Positions 1 to 8,632 of a DNA stretch of 64,000 nucleotides are shown here, one piece after another. The notes under the pieces are model-generated. The model did no database searches. It saw only the letters and a list, made by a program, of their open reading frames with translations, and was not told where the DNA came from. Both the position numbers and the translations under genes were made by a program. The number at the start of each line of letters is the position of its first letter. The stretch's first letter is position 1. The stretch lies in contig NZ_JAGSPN010000008.1 in assembly GCF_018139685.1 (NCBI RefSeq), positions 62,001-126,000 of the forward strand, written 5' to 3'. Source of the DNA: Cognatundibacterium luofuense. Lineage in GTDB: Bacteria > Pseudomonadota > Gammaproteobacteria > Burkholderiales > Burkholderiaceae_D.

Positions 1-2
1 GC

Positions 3-1496
3 GTTCAGTTACCGCAGATCAGTGGACCGACGTTAATGGTGGTTCCTAATCCTGTGTCTCCGCGTCATAAGCTCTTGCTGGTAATGGGGCGGGATACGGC
101 GGAATTACGTACTGCAACAGAAGCATTGACGCTGGGACAACTCGCTTTGTCCGGCCCTTCTGCAGTGATCAAAAACCTCAAAGAGCCCGAACTGCGAAAA
201 GCCTATGATGCGCCGAAATGGCTGCCAACGCATCGCGCGGTAAAGTTTGGTGAGCTGGCGACAATGGACAGTTTGCAGGTCAGTGGTCTGACGCCTGATC
301 TGATCCGTATCAATATGCGAGTCGCGCCTGATTTGTTCACGTGGCAGCGGGATGGCGTGCCGATCGACTTGCGCTACCGCTTCACACCTCGTCCAACTGT
401 GGATAAATCAACGCTGAATATCGGTATTAACGACGGATTTGTGCGGGCATTGTCGCTGTCCGGTGCCGATATTGAAAAAGGTAAGATTAAAGAGTCTGTA
501 TTGTTGTTCTTTAAAGAAGGACACCGGTATGCGCAGGAAGAAGTGCAGGTGCCGACCTTCAGAATTGGTGCTGAAAACCAGCTGCAATTCCATTTCTTTT
601 ATGACTATCCGAAGCAGGGAGCATGTAAAGACGTTTATCTTGATAACGTCCGGTCTGCGATTGACCCTGATTCAACAATTGATTTTTCAAATATCCCGCA
701 TTACGCATCTTTCCCGAATCTTGCTTTCGTAGCGAATGCCGGATTCCCATTTACTAAATTTGCTGATTTGCAGGAAACTGCGATTGTGATGCCCGATCGC
801 GCCGGCCCGCAGGAAACAGAGGTTTATCTGAATATGATGGGACGTATGGGCGAATCCACTGGTTATCCTGTACTGAATAGTCATCTGATTCGCGGCTCGG
901 ATGCTGAGAAGTTTTCGGACAAAGATTTTCTGATTATTGCCACAGCCGGAAATCAGCCTTTGCTGAAGCAATGGGCGAAGTACATGCCGATGTCGATTGA
1001 CGAAACGGGTAACCGTTTGCAATTGCCGAAGGGATTTTTACGCATACTGGCACGCTGGGGTGGCAAAGATATTGATGACGTAGAGCGCCGCTCGGGTGAG
1101 CTGCTCGCAGCTACCGGTAATGGTTTTGGCGCAATGATGCAGTTTGAGTCACCATTATCCGGCAGTCGCAGCGTAGTGGTATTAACAGGTGGTGACGGCA
1201 AAGGATTGCTGAGTTTAACGGATGGCTTGAATAAGTCGGATATCCGAAGTAAATACCAGGGAGATCTTGTGCTGGTCAAAGGTGATAATGTGGTCAGTGC
1301 CCTGATCGGTGATACCTATTATTCCGGTAATTTGCCGCTGTGGACATGGATTAAGTGGAAATTGTCTTCACAGCCATTAACACTGATTATTTTCCTGATG
1401 CTGGCTTCGATGATCGCTGCAACGATGCTGTTCCGTTATCTGCGTGGAAAAGCAAAAAGCAGGCTGACCGGAGACGGTTCTTCAGATCAACACTGA
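3..1496 (+). CDS. bcsB: Cellulose synthase regulatory subunit BcsB (C-terminal part, cut by the window edge)
   Basis: The frame is open to the left edge, so this is the C-terminal two thirds of a protein that starts outside the window. BcsB is the periplasmic, membrane-anchored partner of the BcsA glucosyltransferase and guides the nascent cellulose chain across the periplasm. The segment starting with the residues LPQISGPTLMVV and the stretch KLLLVMGRD resemble the second half of BcsB (carbohydrate-binding and flavodoxin-like domains). The C-terminus has one hydrophobic helix (PLTLIIFLMLASMIAATMLF) followed by a basic tail, as expected for the BcsB anchor. bcsA should lie upstream. An intrinsic terminator follows the stop codon directly. 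No bcsZ endoglucanase lies between this gene and bcsC. Confidence 0.93.
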   Translation, partial: VQLPQISGPTLMVVPNPVSPRHKLLLVMGRDTAELRTATEALTLGQLALSGPSAVIKNLKEPELRKAYDAPKWLPTHRAVKFGELATMDSLQVSGLTPDLIRINMRVAPDLFTWQRDGVPIDLRYRFTPRPTVDKSTLNIGINDGFVRALSLSGADIEKGKIKESVLLFFKEGHRYAQEEVQVPTFRIGAENQLQFHFFYDYPKQGACKDVYLDNVRSAIDPDSTIDFSNIPHYASFPNLAFVANAGFPFTKFADLQETAIVMPDRAGPQETEVYLNMMGRMGESTGYPVLNSHLIRGSDAEKFSDKDFLIIATAGNQPLLKQWAKYMPMSIDETGNRLQLPKGFLRILARWGGKDIDDVERRSGELLAATGNGFGAMMQFESPLSGSRSVVVLTGGDGKGLLSLTDGLNKSDIRSKYQGDLVLVKGDNVVSALIGDTYYSGNLPLWTWIKWKLSSQPLTLIIFLMLASMIAATMLFRYLRGKAKSRLTGDGSSDQH

Positions 1497-1504
1497 GTGA
1501 CCGG

Positions 1505-1534
1505 AAACAGCCCCTGAACAGGGGCTGTTTTTTT
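1505..1534 (+). terminator. Intrinsic terminator after bcsB
   Basis: A perfect 10-bp stem (AAACAGCCCC / GGGGCTGTTT) with a 6-nt loop is followed by a T run. It begins about 10 nt after the bcsB stop and lies between bcsB and bcsC. Confidence 0.9.
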
Positions 1535-1649
1535 ATCGGGCCCGAAGCTCCTGAAGTGCCCGATCGGTGATTGCCGAATGGCAGTCAGATTCTGAGAAAT
1601 CTGCTCATTGCGGCAATTCAACAAACAGGAATTACCGGCGTTAGGCAGA

Positions 1650-1678
1650 TTCCTGTCACTAAGCAAACCAAGTATCAT
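1650..1678 (+). promoter_or_regulatory. Candidate promoter for bcsC
   Basis: TTCCTG and TATCAT are separated by 17 nt, which fits a sigma-70 promoter about 40 nt upstream of the bcsC start. A 7-bp inverted repeat (CAGGAAT at 1626, ATTCCTG at 1649) overlaps the -35 region and could be an operator. A terminator upstream makes a local promoter plausible. This is pattern matching only. Confidence 0.35.
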
Positions 1679-1718
1679 AGCTAAACATGAAACACATCGC
1701 CCACCCGGGGGGACAACT

Positions 1719-4700
1719 ATGAGTCAGCACCGCAAATCTTTGTTGTTTGCACTGTTATCCATATACACAACACAGGTTTTTGCCGTCAGTGATTCGGCGT
1801 TGCAACAGAAATTGCTTGATCAGGCACATTTCTGGGAGCAGCGCGGACGTGACGATAACGCGGCGGATGCATGGCAAAAGCTGCTGAAAATTGATCCGGC
1901 GAATGCGGATGCGATGGTAGCGCTCGGTTCCCGCGAAGCCCGGCTGGGTAATGCTGAGCAGGCAAAGAGCTATCTTGCAAAACTGAAAGAGGCAAAAGCA
2001 TCGGCTGCACAGGTGCGCCAGCTGGAGGAAGCAATCCGTCGCGGTGCCAGCGGCACAAAGAGTCAGCTGGAAGATGCCCGTAAGCTGGCAAAACAAGGCG
2101 ATGCTGATGCTGCAGTCGACAGTTACCGCGCACTTGGTGACCCTTCGCGCCTGCGTGGTGATGCCGCACTGGAGTACTTTCAAACGCTGGCAGGAACATT
2201 GTCAGGCTATCCCGAAGCCCGCAAAGGACTGGAGAAACTGTCCAAAGAAAATCCCGGTAATACCCGCTATGCACTGGCGTATGCGCAGGCACTGACGTAC
2301 CGTGACCAGTCCAGGCCCGAAGGTTTGCATCAGCTGGAGCAATTGACAGCTAAACCGGATGTTGCTCGTGCAGCCAGAGATTCCTGGCGTCAGGCATTGA
2401 GCTGGATGGGATTGCAAACATCGAATATGCGGTATTTCCAGAGTTATCTGGATAAATTTCCTGACGATAAAACCATACAGGAAAAGCTGACAGCGCTGAA
2501 AAATCATCAGCAGGAAGCGAAGAACGAGAAAAATCGTGAATCCAGCCACCGGGAAAAAGCGGTGCGTCCACCAGTGGAAAATCTGGTTGCTAAACAACAA
2601 GCGGCTGGTTTTAAAGCACTGGACGACAATGATCTGGCGACAGCAGAAAAAGAATTTGATGCGCTGATGAAATCGCATCCGAAAGACCCTTCCGGTTATG
2701 GCGGTATGGGGCTGGTCAAGATGCGTCAGGAAGAGTTCATTGAATCCCGTAAATTGCTGAGCAAAGCGGTTGCAATGTCGTCCGGTAAAGGTGCCTCGAA
2801 CTGGAAACAGGCTTACGACAGCGCAAATTACTGGGCACTGACGGAGGAAGCGCGGAATGCATTTGAGGATGGGGAAAGTCTGAAAGGTATCGGCTTACTG
2901 AAAAAAGCTGTTTCCATGAATCCCAAGGAACCATCCGGCATTTTGCAACTGTCAGATGCGCTGAAGGCAGAAAATGATCTCGCCGGCGCAGAGGAAAATT
3001 ATAAGCGCGTCTTTACAGACGATAAAACCAATACCCGCGCAATTGACGGACTGGTTGGCATCTATTCTTTACAAAAACGGGTACAGGATCTTGATGCGCT
3101 GAGTCCTTTCATGATTCCGCGTCAACTGGCGGTACTGGCGAACAGTAAAGCAGAGGAATTGCTGGAGAAAGCAAAAAAAGCGGAAGCAGCAGGAGATCTG
3201 GTCACAGCGCAGTCAGCACTGGAAGATGCAATTCTGGTCAAGCCGGAAGATGCATGGTTGCGGATGGGACTGGCAAAGCTGTATCAGAAGCAAAATATGC
3301 CGGCACAGGCGCGCGCTTTGCTGGATGCGCTGACCAATGTGGAAAAACCCGATCCTGAAGCACTGTATGTCAGTGCAATGCTCAGCGAAATGCAGTCTTT
3401 GTGGTGGGAAGGGATGGTGACACTGGAGCGTATTCCGGAAAAATCCCGCAATGCTGCCATGACATCCCTGCAAAAGCGCCTTTGGCTGAAAGTGCAGCTG
3501 GACCGTCTCGATGCGATGAATAAACGCGGGTACACCGATCAGGTCCGTGAATTGCTGGCAAGGGTTGATGCGGCGGCGGCTAATGATCCTGAATTCGTCG
3601 GAACAATTGCATCTCTGTACATCCGGCTTGGCGATAAAGAGCGTGGTTTCGGCATGATTAAACAACTGGTGCAGAATACCAAAGAACCGAAGGCCGGTCT
3701 GATGCTGCAATATGCCAGCGTGCTGATGCAAATGAATCAGGAAGCGGAGCTGGAAGCAGTGATGCGTAAAGTTGCGGCGATGCCGAAACTGAGTGAAGAT
3801 GAAATTCTGTCCTTCCGGCAATTGCAACGTGCGCTTGCGATGCGCTATTCCGAACGTGCGCGTGAGGCGGGTGATTATGCAGCCGCTTACACCTATATTC
3901 AGCCCATGCTGATTGAGTCGCCGGAAGATAATCTGCTGTTGCTGACGCTGGCACGCATTTATTCTTCTGCCGGTGATACCGATCCTGCCCGTGAGTTGTA
4001 TCAGAAAGTGATGGAAACGGAGCCGGAAAATCCGGAAGTGCTGCAGGGGCTGGTGTTTGCTGCGATTCAGGTGAAAGATCTGGATGGTGCCCAGCGTTAT
4101 CTCGATACGCTGATGACACTGCAGCCGGAAAATCCGCGTTTTGTTGCGCTGGCCGGAAATGTTGCCAGAGCCAAAGGACAAAACAGCAAAGCACTGGGCT
4201 ATTTCAAAAAAGCGCTGGCGATGGAACAGGCGCAGCGACCACTGGCTGGAAAATCCGACCAGATTCGTCTGGTGGATTCAGCCGGACCTGCGGTCACGGA
4301 TTTCAAAGTCAATCCGTTTGCAGAAAAACAGGCTGAGGTAAAAGCAGCCGTTGTCAAACCGGTTGTGCCGGGGCCAGTGTTACGTGAAGTGCCGCAACTG
4401 GGGCCACAACATCAGATTCCGCAGGCACCGAAACCGGTGCAGCCAAACAGTTCTGTCGCACCGGCAACTGCCGTCGCAACGGCCGCACAGCCAGTGCTGA
4501 AAACAGTGCAGGTATCGTTGCCGCAAAGCGCGGCGTCAGTACCGGCACCAGCACCGGTACTTGCACAAGCGCCGACACCGACGCTGAACCGCTCCGTTGA
4601 AGCACCAGTCGTGCTGGCTCAGGCAAGTACAACAGTGCCGGTATCCACATTGCCTGTGACACGCGCACAGACCACGCAGCAGTCTGCAGTGGCGCCGCAG

Positions 4701-6017
4701 ACGGCCACGCGACGCACAGCCACGTCGTCCGCAAAATCACGTCAGCAGCCGGATGTTTCACCTGAGGAACTGGCGCTACAGAAAGAAATCGATTCACTGA
4801 GCGAACTGAACCGCTCAGAAATCACAGCCGGAGTTGCTTTGCGCGCGCGCAGCGGACAGTCCGGTTTGTCGCAGATGAAGACAACCGAAGTGCCGGTTGA
4901 GGGACATCTGACTACGCTGGGCATGGGTAATTTCGGCCTGAAGATTATTCCTGTCGTGCTGGACTCCGGAACGCTGGATCTGAACGATACCAATGTCGCC
5001 GGTCAGTACGGGAAGAATCTGATTCTGAACGAAAGAGCAAAATTTGCCGGTACGCCGTTCACGACCGTAGCGAAAGCGCAGGGCTTGAATTCTGTCGCAG
5101 CGATTCAGCAGGAAGCGCGCGGCACGGCGTTGCAGATCAGTTATGAACTGAGCGGTTTTAAACTGGATATTGGCAGCAGCCCGTCCGGATTCCCGGTGCG
5201 CAATGTGGTTGGGGGTATTAAATGGTCCGGTCAGTTTGATGGTATCGGTGTCAGCGCGGAATTGTCGCGCCGTTCTGTGACTGACAGTATTTTGTCGTTC
5301 GCCGGTGCATCGGACAGCCTTTATCAGCTGCAATGGGGTGGCGTCACGAAAAACGGTGGCCGTTTTGATCTTTCTTACGATACGGATGACGGCGGCGTGT
5401 ACGGCGGCGTCGGCGCTTATGCGCTGACCGGTAAAAACGTGGTTCGTAACAGCAGCGTGGATGCCGGTGGCGGTGTGTACTGGAAAGCACTGAAAACCAA
5501 AGACAGTATGCTGACAGCCGGTGTCGGTATGACGGCAATGTTCTACCGTCAGAATCTGCGTTACTTTACCTACGGTCACGGTGGTTATTTCAGTCCGCAA
5601 TCCTATCTGGCGCTGAATGTGCCGGTCGAGTGGAGTGGCCGCAGCGGCAAATTCTCGTATCTGTTGGGCGGTGCGGTTGGTGTGCAGCATTTTAAAGAAG
5701 ATGCGACGCTGATCTATCCGTTCTCGCCGGCTGATCAGGCGGAGCTGGCGCAATTTGCAGCGGCCAATCCTACGCTGAATATCGCTACGTCATACAAAGG
5801 TCAGACCCACACCGGCTTACAGTATAAGTTGATGGGTTCGCTGGAATATCTGTTTAATCCTTACTTTGCGCTGGGTGGACGTTTCTCGGTCGATAACTCC
5901 GGTGATTTCACTGATGCTGCCGGGATGATTTATCTGCGCTACACCTTTGAACCACGCCGCAGCGCACCGGTTTTCCCGCCGGTTGTACCGCGTACTTACA
6001 CACAACAGGGGAACTAA
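1719..6017 (+). CDS. bcsC: Cellulose synthase outer-membrane export protein BcsC
   Basis: This protein of about 1432 residues carries periplasmic TPR repeats and a C-terminal outer-membrane beta-barrel through which cellulose leaves the cell. The start chosen is the ATG at 1719, preceded by a GGGGGGAC ribosome site and followed by a signal peptide (MSQHRKSLLFALLSIYTTQVFA). An earlier in-frame start at 1608 would put non-signal residues in front. TPR motifs (for example the WQKLLKIDPANADAMVALG region) fill roughly residues 25-860. A linker rich in Pro, Ala, Val and Gln spans about 870-1015. The BCSC_C barrel domain (VALRARSGQSGLSQM, then many aromatic beta strands ending in YLRYTFEPRR) covers about 1035-1432. 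A small TPR gene follows after 1 nt, so the two are probably co-translated. Confidence 0.95.
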   Translation: MSQHRKSLLFALLSIYTTQVFAVSDSALQQKLLDQAHFWEQRGRDDNAADAWQKLLKIDPANADAMVALGSREARLGNAEQAKSYLAKLKEAKASAAQVRQLEEAIRRGASGTKSQLEDARKLAKQGDADAAVDSYRALGDPSRLRGDAALEYFQTLAGTLSGYPEARKGLEKLSKENPGNTRYALAYAQALTYRDQSRPEGLHQLEQLTAKPDVARAARDSWRQALSWMGLQTSNMRYFQSYLDKFPDDKTIQEKLTALKNHQQEAKNEKNRESSHREKAVRPPVENLVAKQQAAGFKALDDNDLATAEKEFDALMKSHPKDPSGYGGMGLVKMRQEEFIESRKLLSKAVAMSSGKGASNWKQAYDSANYWALTEEARNAFEDGESLKGIGLLKKAVSMNPKEPSGILQLSDALKAENDLAGAEENYKRVFTDDKTNTRAIDGLVGIYSLQKRVQDLDALSPFMIPRQLAVLANSKAEELLEKAKKAEAAGDLVTAQSALEDAILVKPEDAWLRMGLAKLYQKQNMPAQARALLDALTNVEKPDPEALYVSAMLSEMQSLWWEGMVTLERIPEKSRNAAMTSLQKRLWLKVQLDRLDAMNKRGYTDQVRELLARVDAAAANDPEFVGTIASLYIRLGDKERGFGMIKQLVQNTKEPKAGLMLQYASVLMQMNQEAELEAVMRKVAAMPKLSEDEILSFRQLQRALAMRYSERAREAGDYAAAYTYIQPMLIESPEDNLLLLTLARIYSSAGDTDPARELYQKVMETEPENPEVLQGLVFAAIQVKDLDGAQRYLDTLMTLQPENPRFVALAGNVARAKGQNSKALGYFKKALAMEQAQRPLAGKSDQIRLVDSAGPAVTDFKVNPFAEKQAEVKAAVVKPVVPGPVLREVPQLGPQHQIPQAPKPVQPNSSVAPATAVATAAQPVLKTVQVSLPQSAASVPAPAPVLAQAPTPTLNRSVEAPVVLAQASTTVPVSTLPVTRAQTTQQSAVAPQTATRRTATSSAKSRQQPDVSPEELALQKEIDSLSELNRSEITAGVALRARSGQSGLSQMKTTEVPVEGHLTTLGMGNFGLKIIPVVLDSGTLDLNDTNVAGQYGKNLILNERAKFAGTPFTTVAKAQGLNSVAAIQQEARGTALQISYELSGFKLDIGSSPSGFPVRNVVGGIKWSGQFDGIGVSAELSRRSVTDSILSFAGASDSLYQLQWGGVTKNGGRFDLSYDTDDGGVYGGVGAYALTGKNVVRNSSVDAGGGVYWKALKTKDSMLTAGVGMTAMFYRQNLRYFTYGHGGYFSPQSYLALNVPVEWSGRSGKFSYLLGGAVGVQHFKEDATLIYPFSPADQAELAQFAAANPTLNIATSYKGQTHTGLQYKLMGSLEYLFNPYFALGGRFSVDNSGDFTDAAGMIYLRYTFEPRRSAPVFPPVVPRTYTQQGN

Positions 6018-6018
6018 G

Positions 6019-6426
6019 ATGAAAACCATGTTGATGGCTGTATGTATGGGTCTTTCCGGCGCTGTGCTGGCGGGTGATTTGCAGATCGAAGGTAAAACGG
6101 CATTATCGGAAGGTGATGCTGCATCAGCGATCATCAAATTCACCGAAGCTGCCAAAGTCAATCCGTTTGATCCGGCTGCGCTGAATAATCTGGCAGTGGC
6201 GCTGGCTGCACAGGGTAATTATGAGAAAGCACTGGAAACGCTGGAACGTGCTTATCGCCTCGCACCGACGCGCGGCGATATTCAGGCCAACCTGCAATCC
6301 ATGCGCACCTGGGTGGCAAGGAATGCGCCGCAGATTCAGTTGAAGGAAAGCAAGGTAAAACCTGTGGTCAATACGTATCCGGATGCGGATATCCCGCCGG
6401 AACCGCCACCGCTCTGGAAAAAATAA
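6019..6426 (+). CDS. Small periplasmic TPR protein downstream of bcsC
   Basis: A 135-residue protein starts 1 nt after the bcsC stop, with AGGGGAACTAAG as ribosome site. It has a signal peptide (MKTMLMAVCMGLSGAVLA) and about two TPR units (GKTALSEGDAASAIIKFTEAAKVNPFDPAALNNLAVALAAQGNYEKALETLERAYRLAP, given here only to locate them at residues 27-85). The C-terminus is proline-rich (PPEPPPLWKK). TPR proteins of this size usually act as adaptors. Its position argues for a role in the cellulose export complex, but I cannot assign a named bcs gene. It is the last gene before a terminator. Confidence 0.8.
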   Translation: MKTMLMAVCMGLSGAVLAGDLQIEGKTALSEGDAASAIIKFTEAAKVNPFDPAALNNLAVALAAQGNYEKALETLERAYRLAPTRGDIQANLQSMRTWVARNAPQIQLKESKVKPVVNTYPDADIPPEPPPLWKK

Positions 6427-6722
6427 CGCAGAAAGCCTGATACAGACCCTTGCATCTTGCTGAAATTTGATGCACTATCGTTTGAATCGACTGCCGCAGA
6501 AATGCTGGCCTCAACTTTATTGAATGAAAAATGACTTTTTCCCGCTTCTATTTCTTCTTTTACTTTAGCTATTCCCAGCCAGTGGCGGTCGGAATACGGT
6601 AAGTGCTTGCAGAAAAGAAAGCGAACCAGATTCAGAAAAACCGCCAGCGATGGCGGTTTTTTTTTAGCCTTCAAATTGTTTCAGTATCTTTTTTAATTAT
6701 CAGATTCCATTAGGAGAACACT
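6427..6722. other. Intergenic region upstream of the DAHP synthase gene
   Basis: This 296-nt stretch has no convincing reading frame. It holds the terminator at 6637-6665 and a short AT-rich leader (6667-6722) that should contain the aroG promoter and ends in the ribosome site TTAGGAGAACACT. I see nothing else in it. Confidence 0.6.
6637..6665 (+). terminator. Intrinsic terminator of the bcs operon
   Basis: The stem AAAACCGCCA / TGGCGGTTTT with a 4-nt loop is followed by a run of T. It closes the bcsC-TPR transcript. Confidence 0.85.
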
Positions 6723-7784
6723 ATGCAACGCACCGATGACTTGCGCATCCGGGAAATGAAAGAGCTGGTTCCGCCATCCCATCTGATTCGTGAATTTGCC
6801 TGCTCGAATACCGCGTCGGAAACCGTCGCCTCGGCACGTCAGGCACTGCACCGCATTCTGCACGGTCAGGATGACCGTCTGATGGTGGTGATTGGCCCGT
6901 GCTCAATCCACGATACCAAGGCAGCGATGGAATATGCACACCGTCTGGCGGCGGAGCGTCAGCGTTTCATCGGCGAGCTGGAAATCGTGATGCGGGTGTA
7001 CTTCGAAAAACCGCGTACCACGGTGGGCTGGAAAGGTCTGATCAATGATCCTTACATGGATAACAGCTTCCGCATCAACGATGGTTTGCGTATTGCTCGT
7101 GAATTGCTGGTCAATATCAATGAACTGGGTTTACCGGCCGGTACCGAATATCTGGACGTGATCAGCCCGCAATACATCGCGGATCTGGTCAGCTGGGGAG
7201 CAATCGGCGCGCGTACCACCGAATCGCAGGTACACCGCGAGCTGGCTTCCGGTTTGTCTTGTCCGGTCGGCTTTAAAAACGGCACTGACGGTAATGTCAA
7301 AATTGCTGTCGACGCGATCAAAGCCTCATCGCAGCCGCACCATTTCTTATCGGTGACCAAAGGTGGTCACTCGGCGATTGTGTCCACGAACGGCAATGAA
7401 GATTGCCACATCATTCTGCGCGGCGGTAAAACGCCGAATTACGATGCGGCCAGCGTCGAAGCAGCGTGCCAGGATATCGCCAAATCCGGTCTCGCAGCGC
7501 GTCTGATGATCGATGCCTCGCACGCTAACAGTTCCAAAGTACCGGCGAATCAGGTACCGGTTTGCGCTGACATTGGCAATCAGATCGCCGGCGGCGATAC
7601 CCGTATCGTGGGTGTGATGGTGGAATCGCATCTGGTGGCCGGACGTCAGGATCTGGTACCGGGCAAAGAACTGGTGTACGGCCAGTCTGTTACTGATGGC
7701 TGTATCGACTGGGAATCCAGCCTGCAAGTGCTGGAGGGGCTGGCAGCAGCAGTACGTCAGCGCCGTCTGGCGCAGTCTGAGTAA
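6723..7784 (+). CDS. aroG: 3-deoxy-7-phosphoheptulonate (DAHP) synthase, class I
   Basis: This enzyme condenses phosphoenolpyruvate and erythrose 4-phosphate, the first step of the shikimate pathway. The 353-residue length and residues such as VVIGPCSIHD, YFEKPRTTVGWKGL and SQVHRELASGLSCPVGFKNGTDG are typical of the AroF/G/H family, as is the C-terminal MVESHLVAGRQDL region. The start at 6723 has a good ribosome site (TTAGGAGAAC). Which aromatic amino acid inhibits it cannot be read with certainty, so the symbol aroG is a family label. It stands alone between two terminators. Confidence 0.93.
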   Translation: MQRTDDLRIREMKELVPPSHLIREFACSNTASETVASARQALHRILHGQDDRLMVVIGPCSIHDTKAAMEYAHRLAAERQRFIGELEIVMRVYFEKPRTTVGWKGLINDPYMDNSFRINDGLRIARELLVNINELGLPAGTEYLDVISPQYIADLVSWGAIGARTTESQVHRELASGLSCPVGFKNGTDGNVKIAVDAIKASSQPHHFLSVTKGGHSAIVSTNGNEDCHIILRGGKTPNYDAASVEAACQDIAKSGLAARLMIDASHANSSKVPANQVPVCADIGNQIAGGDTRIVGVMVESHLVAGRQDLVPGKELVYGQSVTDGCIDWESSLQVLEGLAAAVRQRRLAQSE

Positions 7785-7839
7785 GCCGGTGACGGGTCAT
7801 TGCCTGTGCAAATATCGTCATCTGATGATTTGCAAGGCC

Positions 7840-7889
7840 CGGACTTTCTGCCGACGACCGCCGGATCGCTGTGCTGAACACCGCATTTG
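7840..7889 (-). repeat. Intergenic repeat, copy 1
   Basis: Read on the minus strand this 50-nt unit (starting CAAATGCGGTGTTCAGC) matches the unit at 35796-35845 at 48 of 50 positions. It lies between the convergent aroG and yajQ genes. Other, more diverged copies are at 13043-13083, 32183-32243 and 32269-32294. Confidence 0.85.
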
Positions 7890-7964
7890 AGGCATAAAAC
7901 GCCGGTTTTCAGCTTCCGGCGGGCAAACTGGCTGGTTTGCTGCTGTTCAGCATAAAAGCATATG

Positions 7965-8006
7965 AAAAAGCGCTGTTTCCTTTTCCGGAAAACAGCGCTT
8001 TTTTTT
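7965..8006. terminator. Bidirectional terminator between aroG and yajQ
   Basis: A long hairpin (AAAAAGCGCTGTTTCC paired with GGAAAACAGCGCTTTTTT, with one bulge) has A residues on the left and T residues on the right, so it can serve both convergent genes. Confidence 0.85.
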
Positions 8007-8047
8007 CGCCCGTGCCGCAGGCCACAGGCGACAGCTTCTGAGCAGAA

Positions 8048-8539
8048 TCAGTCGCGGAAGTTATTAAATTCCAGCGGCAGATCTTTCATATCTTTGCGCA
8101 GCAAAGCCATCGCTGCCTGCAAATCATCACGTTTCGCACCCTGAATACGTACAGCGTCGCCCTGAATGCTGGCCTGTACTTTCATTTTGCTGTCTTTGAT
8201 GATTTTCACGATTTTCTTGGCATTTTCCTGCTCGATGCCTTTTTTTACGGTGATGGTTTGTTTGACTTTGTCACCGCTGATTTTTTCGATTTTGCCTTTA
8301 TCGAGGAAACGCACGTCCACATTGCGTTTACCCATGGTTTGCGTCATTTCGATCATGATCTGATCCAGATGGAAGTCAGAGTCAGCATAAATAATGATTT
8401 CGCGTTCTTTGTCTTTCAGTTCCAGTTTGGCGCTGGTGCCTTTCAGATCGAAGCGGTTGGTGATGACTTTATTCGCCTGATTGACCGCGTTTTTGACTTC
8501 TTCCATGTTCGCTTCGGAAACGGTATCAAAAGATGGCAT
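8048..8539 (-). CDS. yajQ: YajQ family cyclic-di-GMP/nucleotide-binding protein
   Basis: The 163-residue protein has the full YajQ (UPF0234) sequence: [19 protein letters not shown] at the start, [15 protein letters not shown], the [18 protein letters not shown] segment, and a C-terminal [18 protein letters not shown]. The family has two RNP-like ferredoxin folds. Members in Xanthomonas bind c-di-GMP and act with a LysR regulator, while E. coli YajQ binds nucleotides; the effect here is unknown. The ribosome site AAAAGGAAAAACT fits the start. It is transcribed alone and converges on aroG. It adds to the many c-di-GMP-related genes in the window. Confidence 0.95.
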   Translation of the reverse strand: MPSFDTVSEANMEEVKNAVNQANKVITNRFDLKGTSAKLELKDKEREIIIYADSDFHLDQIMIEMTQTMGKRNVDVRFLDKGKIEKISGDKVKQTITVKKGIEQENAKKIVKIIKDSKMKVQASIQGDAVRIQGAKRDDLQAAMALLRKDMKDLPLEFNNFRD

Positions 8540-8617
8540 AGTTTTTCCTTTTCATGTTCATTGATTTGATATCCGCCATTTTATCAAAAGCATGCAACCC
8601 TCACGGGGCGATGCCGC

Positions 8618-8623
8618 TATAAT
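8618..8623 (+). promoter_or_regulatory. -10 element of murB, almost at the start codon
   Basis: A perfect TATAAT ends 9 nt before the murB ATG. No Shine-Dalgarno sequence is visible, so a transcript starting here would be leaderless or nearly so. No good -35 hexamer is seen at the expected distance. Confidence 0.5.
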
Positions 8624-8632
8624 GCCCGCCTT

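Noticed and set aside
1535-1718. A c-di-GMP riboswitch before bcsC
   Set aside because: No GEMM-like core could be found; only a terminator, a candidate promoter and a short inverted repeat are seen.
3213-4181. Minus-strand reading frame of 322 codons inside bcsC
   Set aside because: Antisense to TPR-coding sequence; very rich in His, Gln and Arg as expected from the complementary codons.
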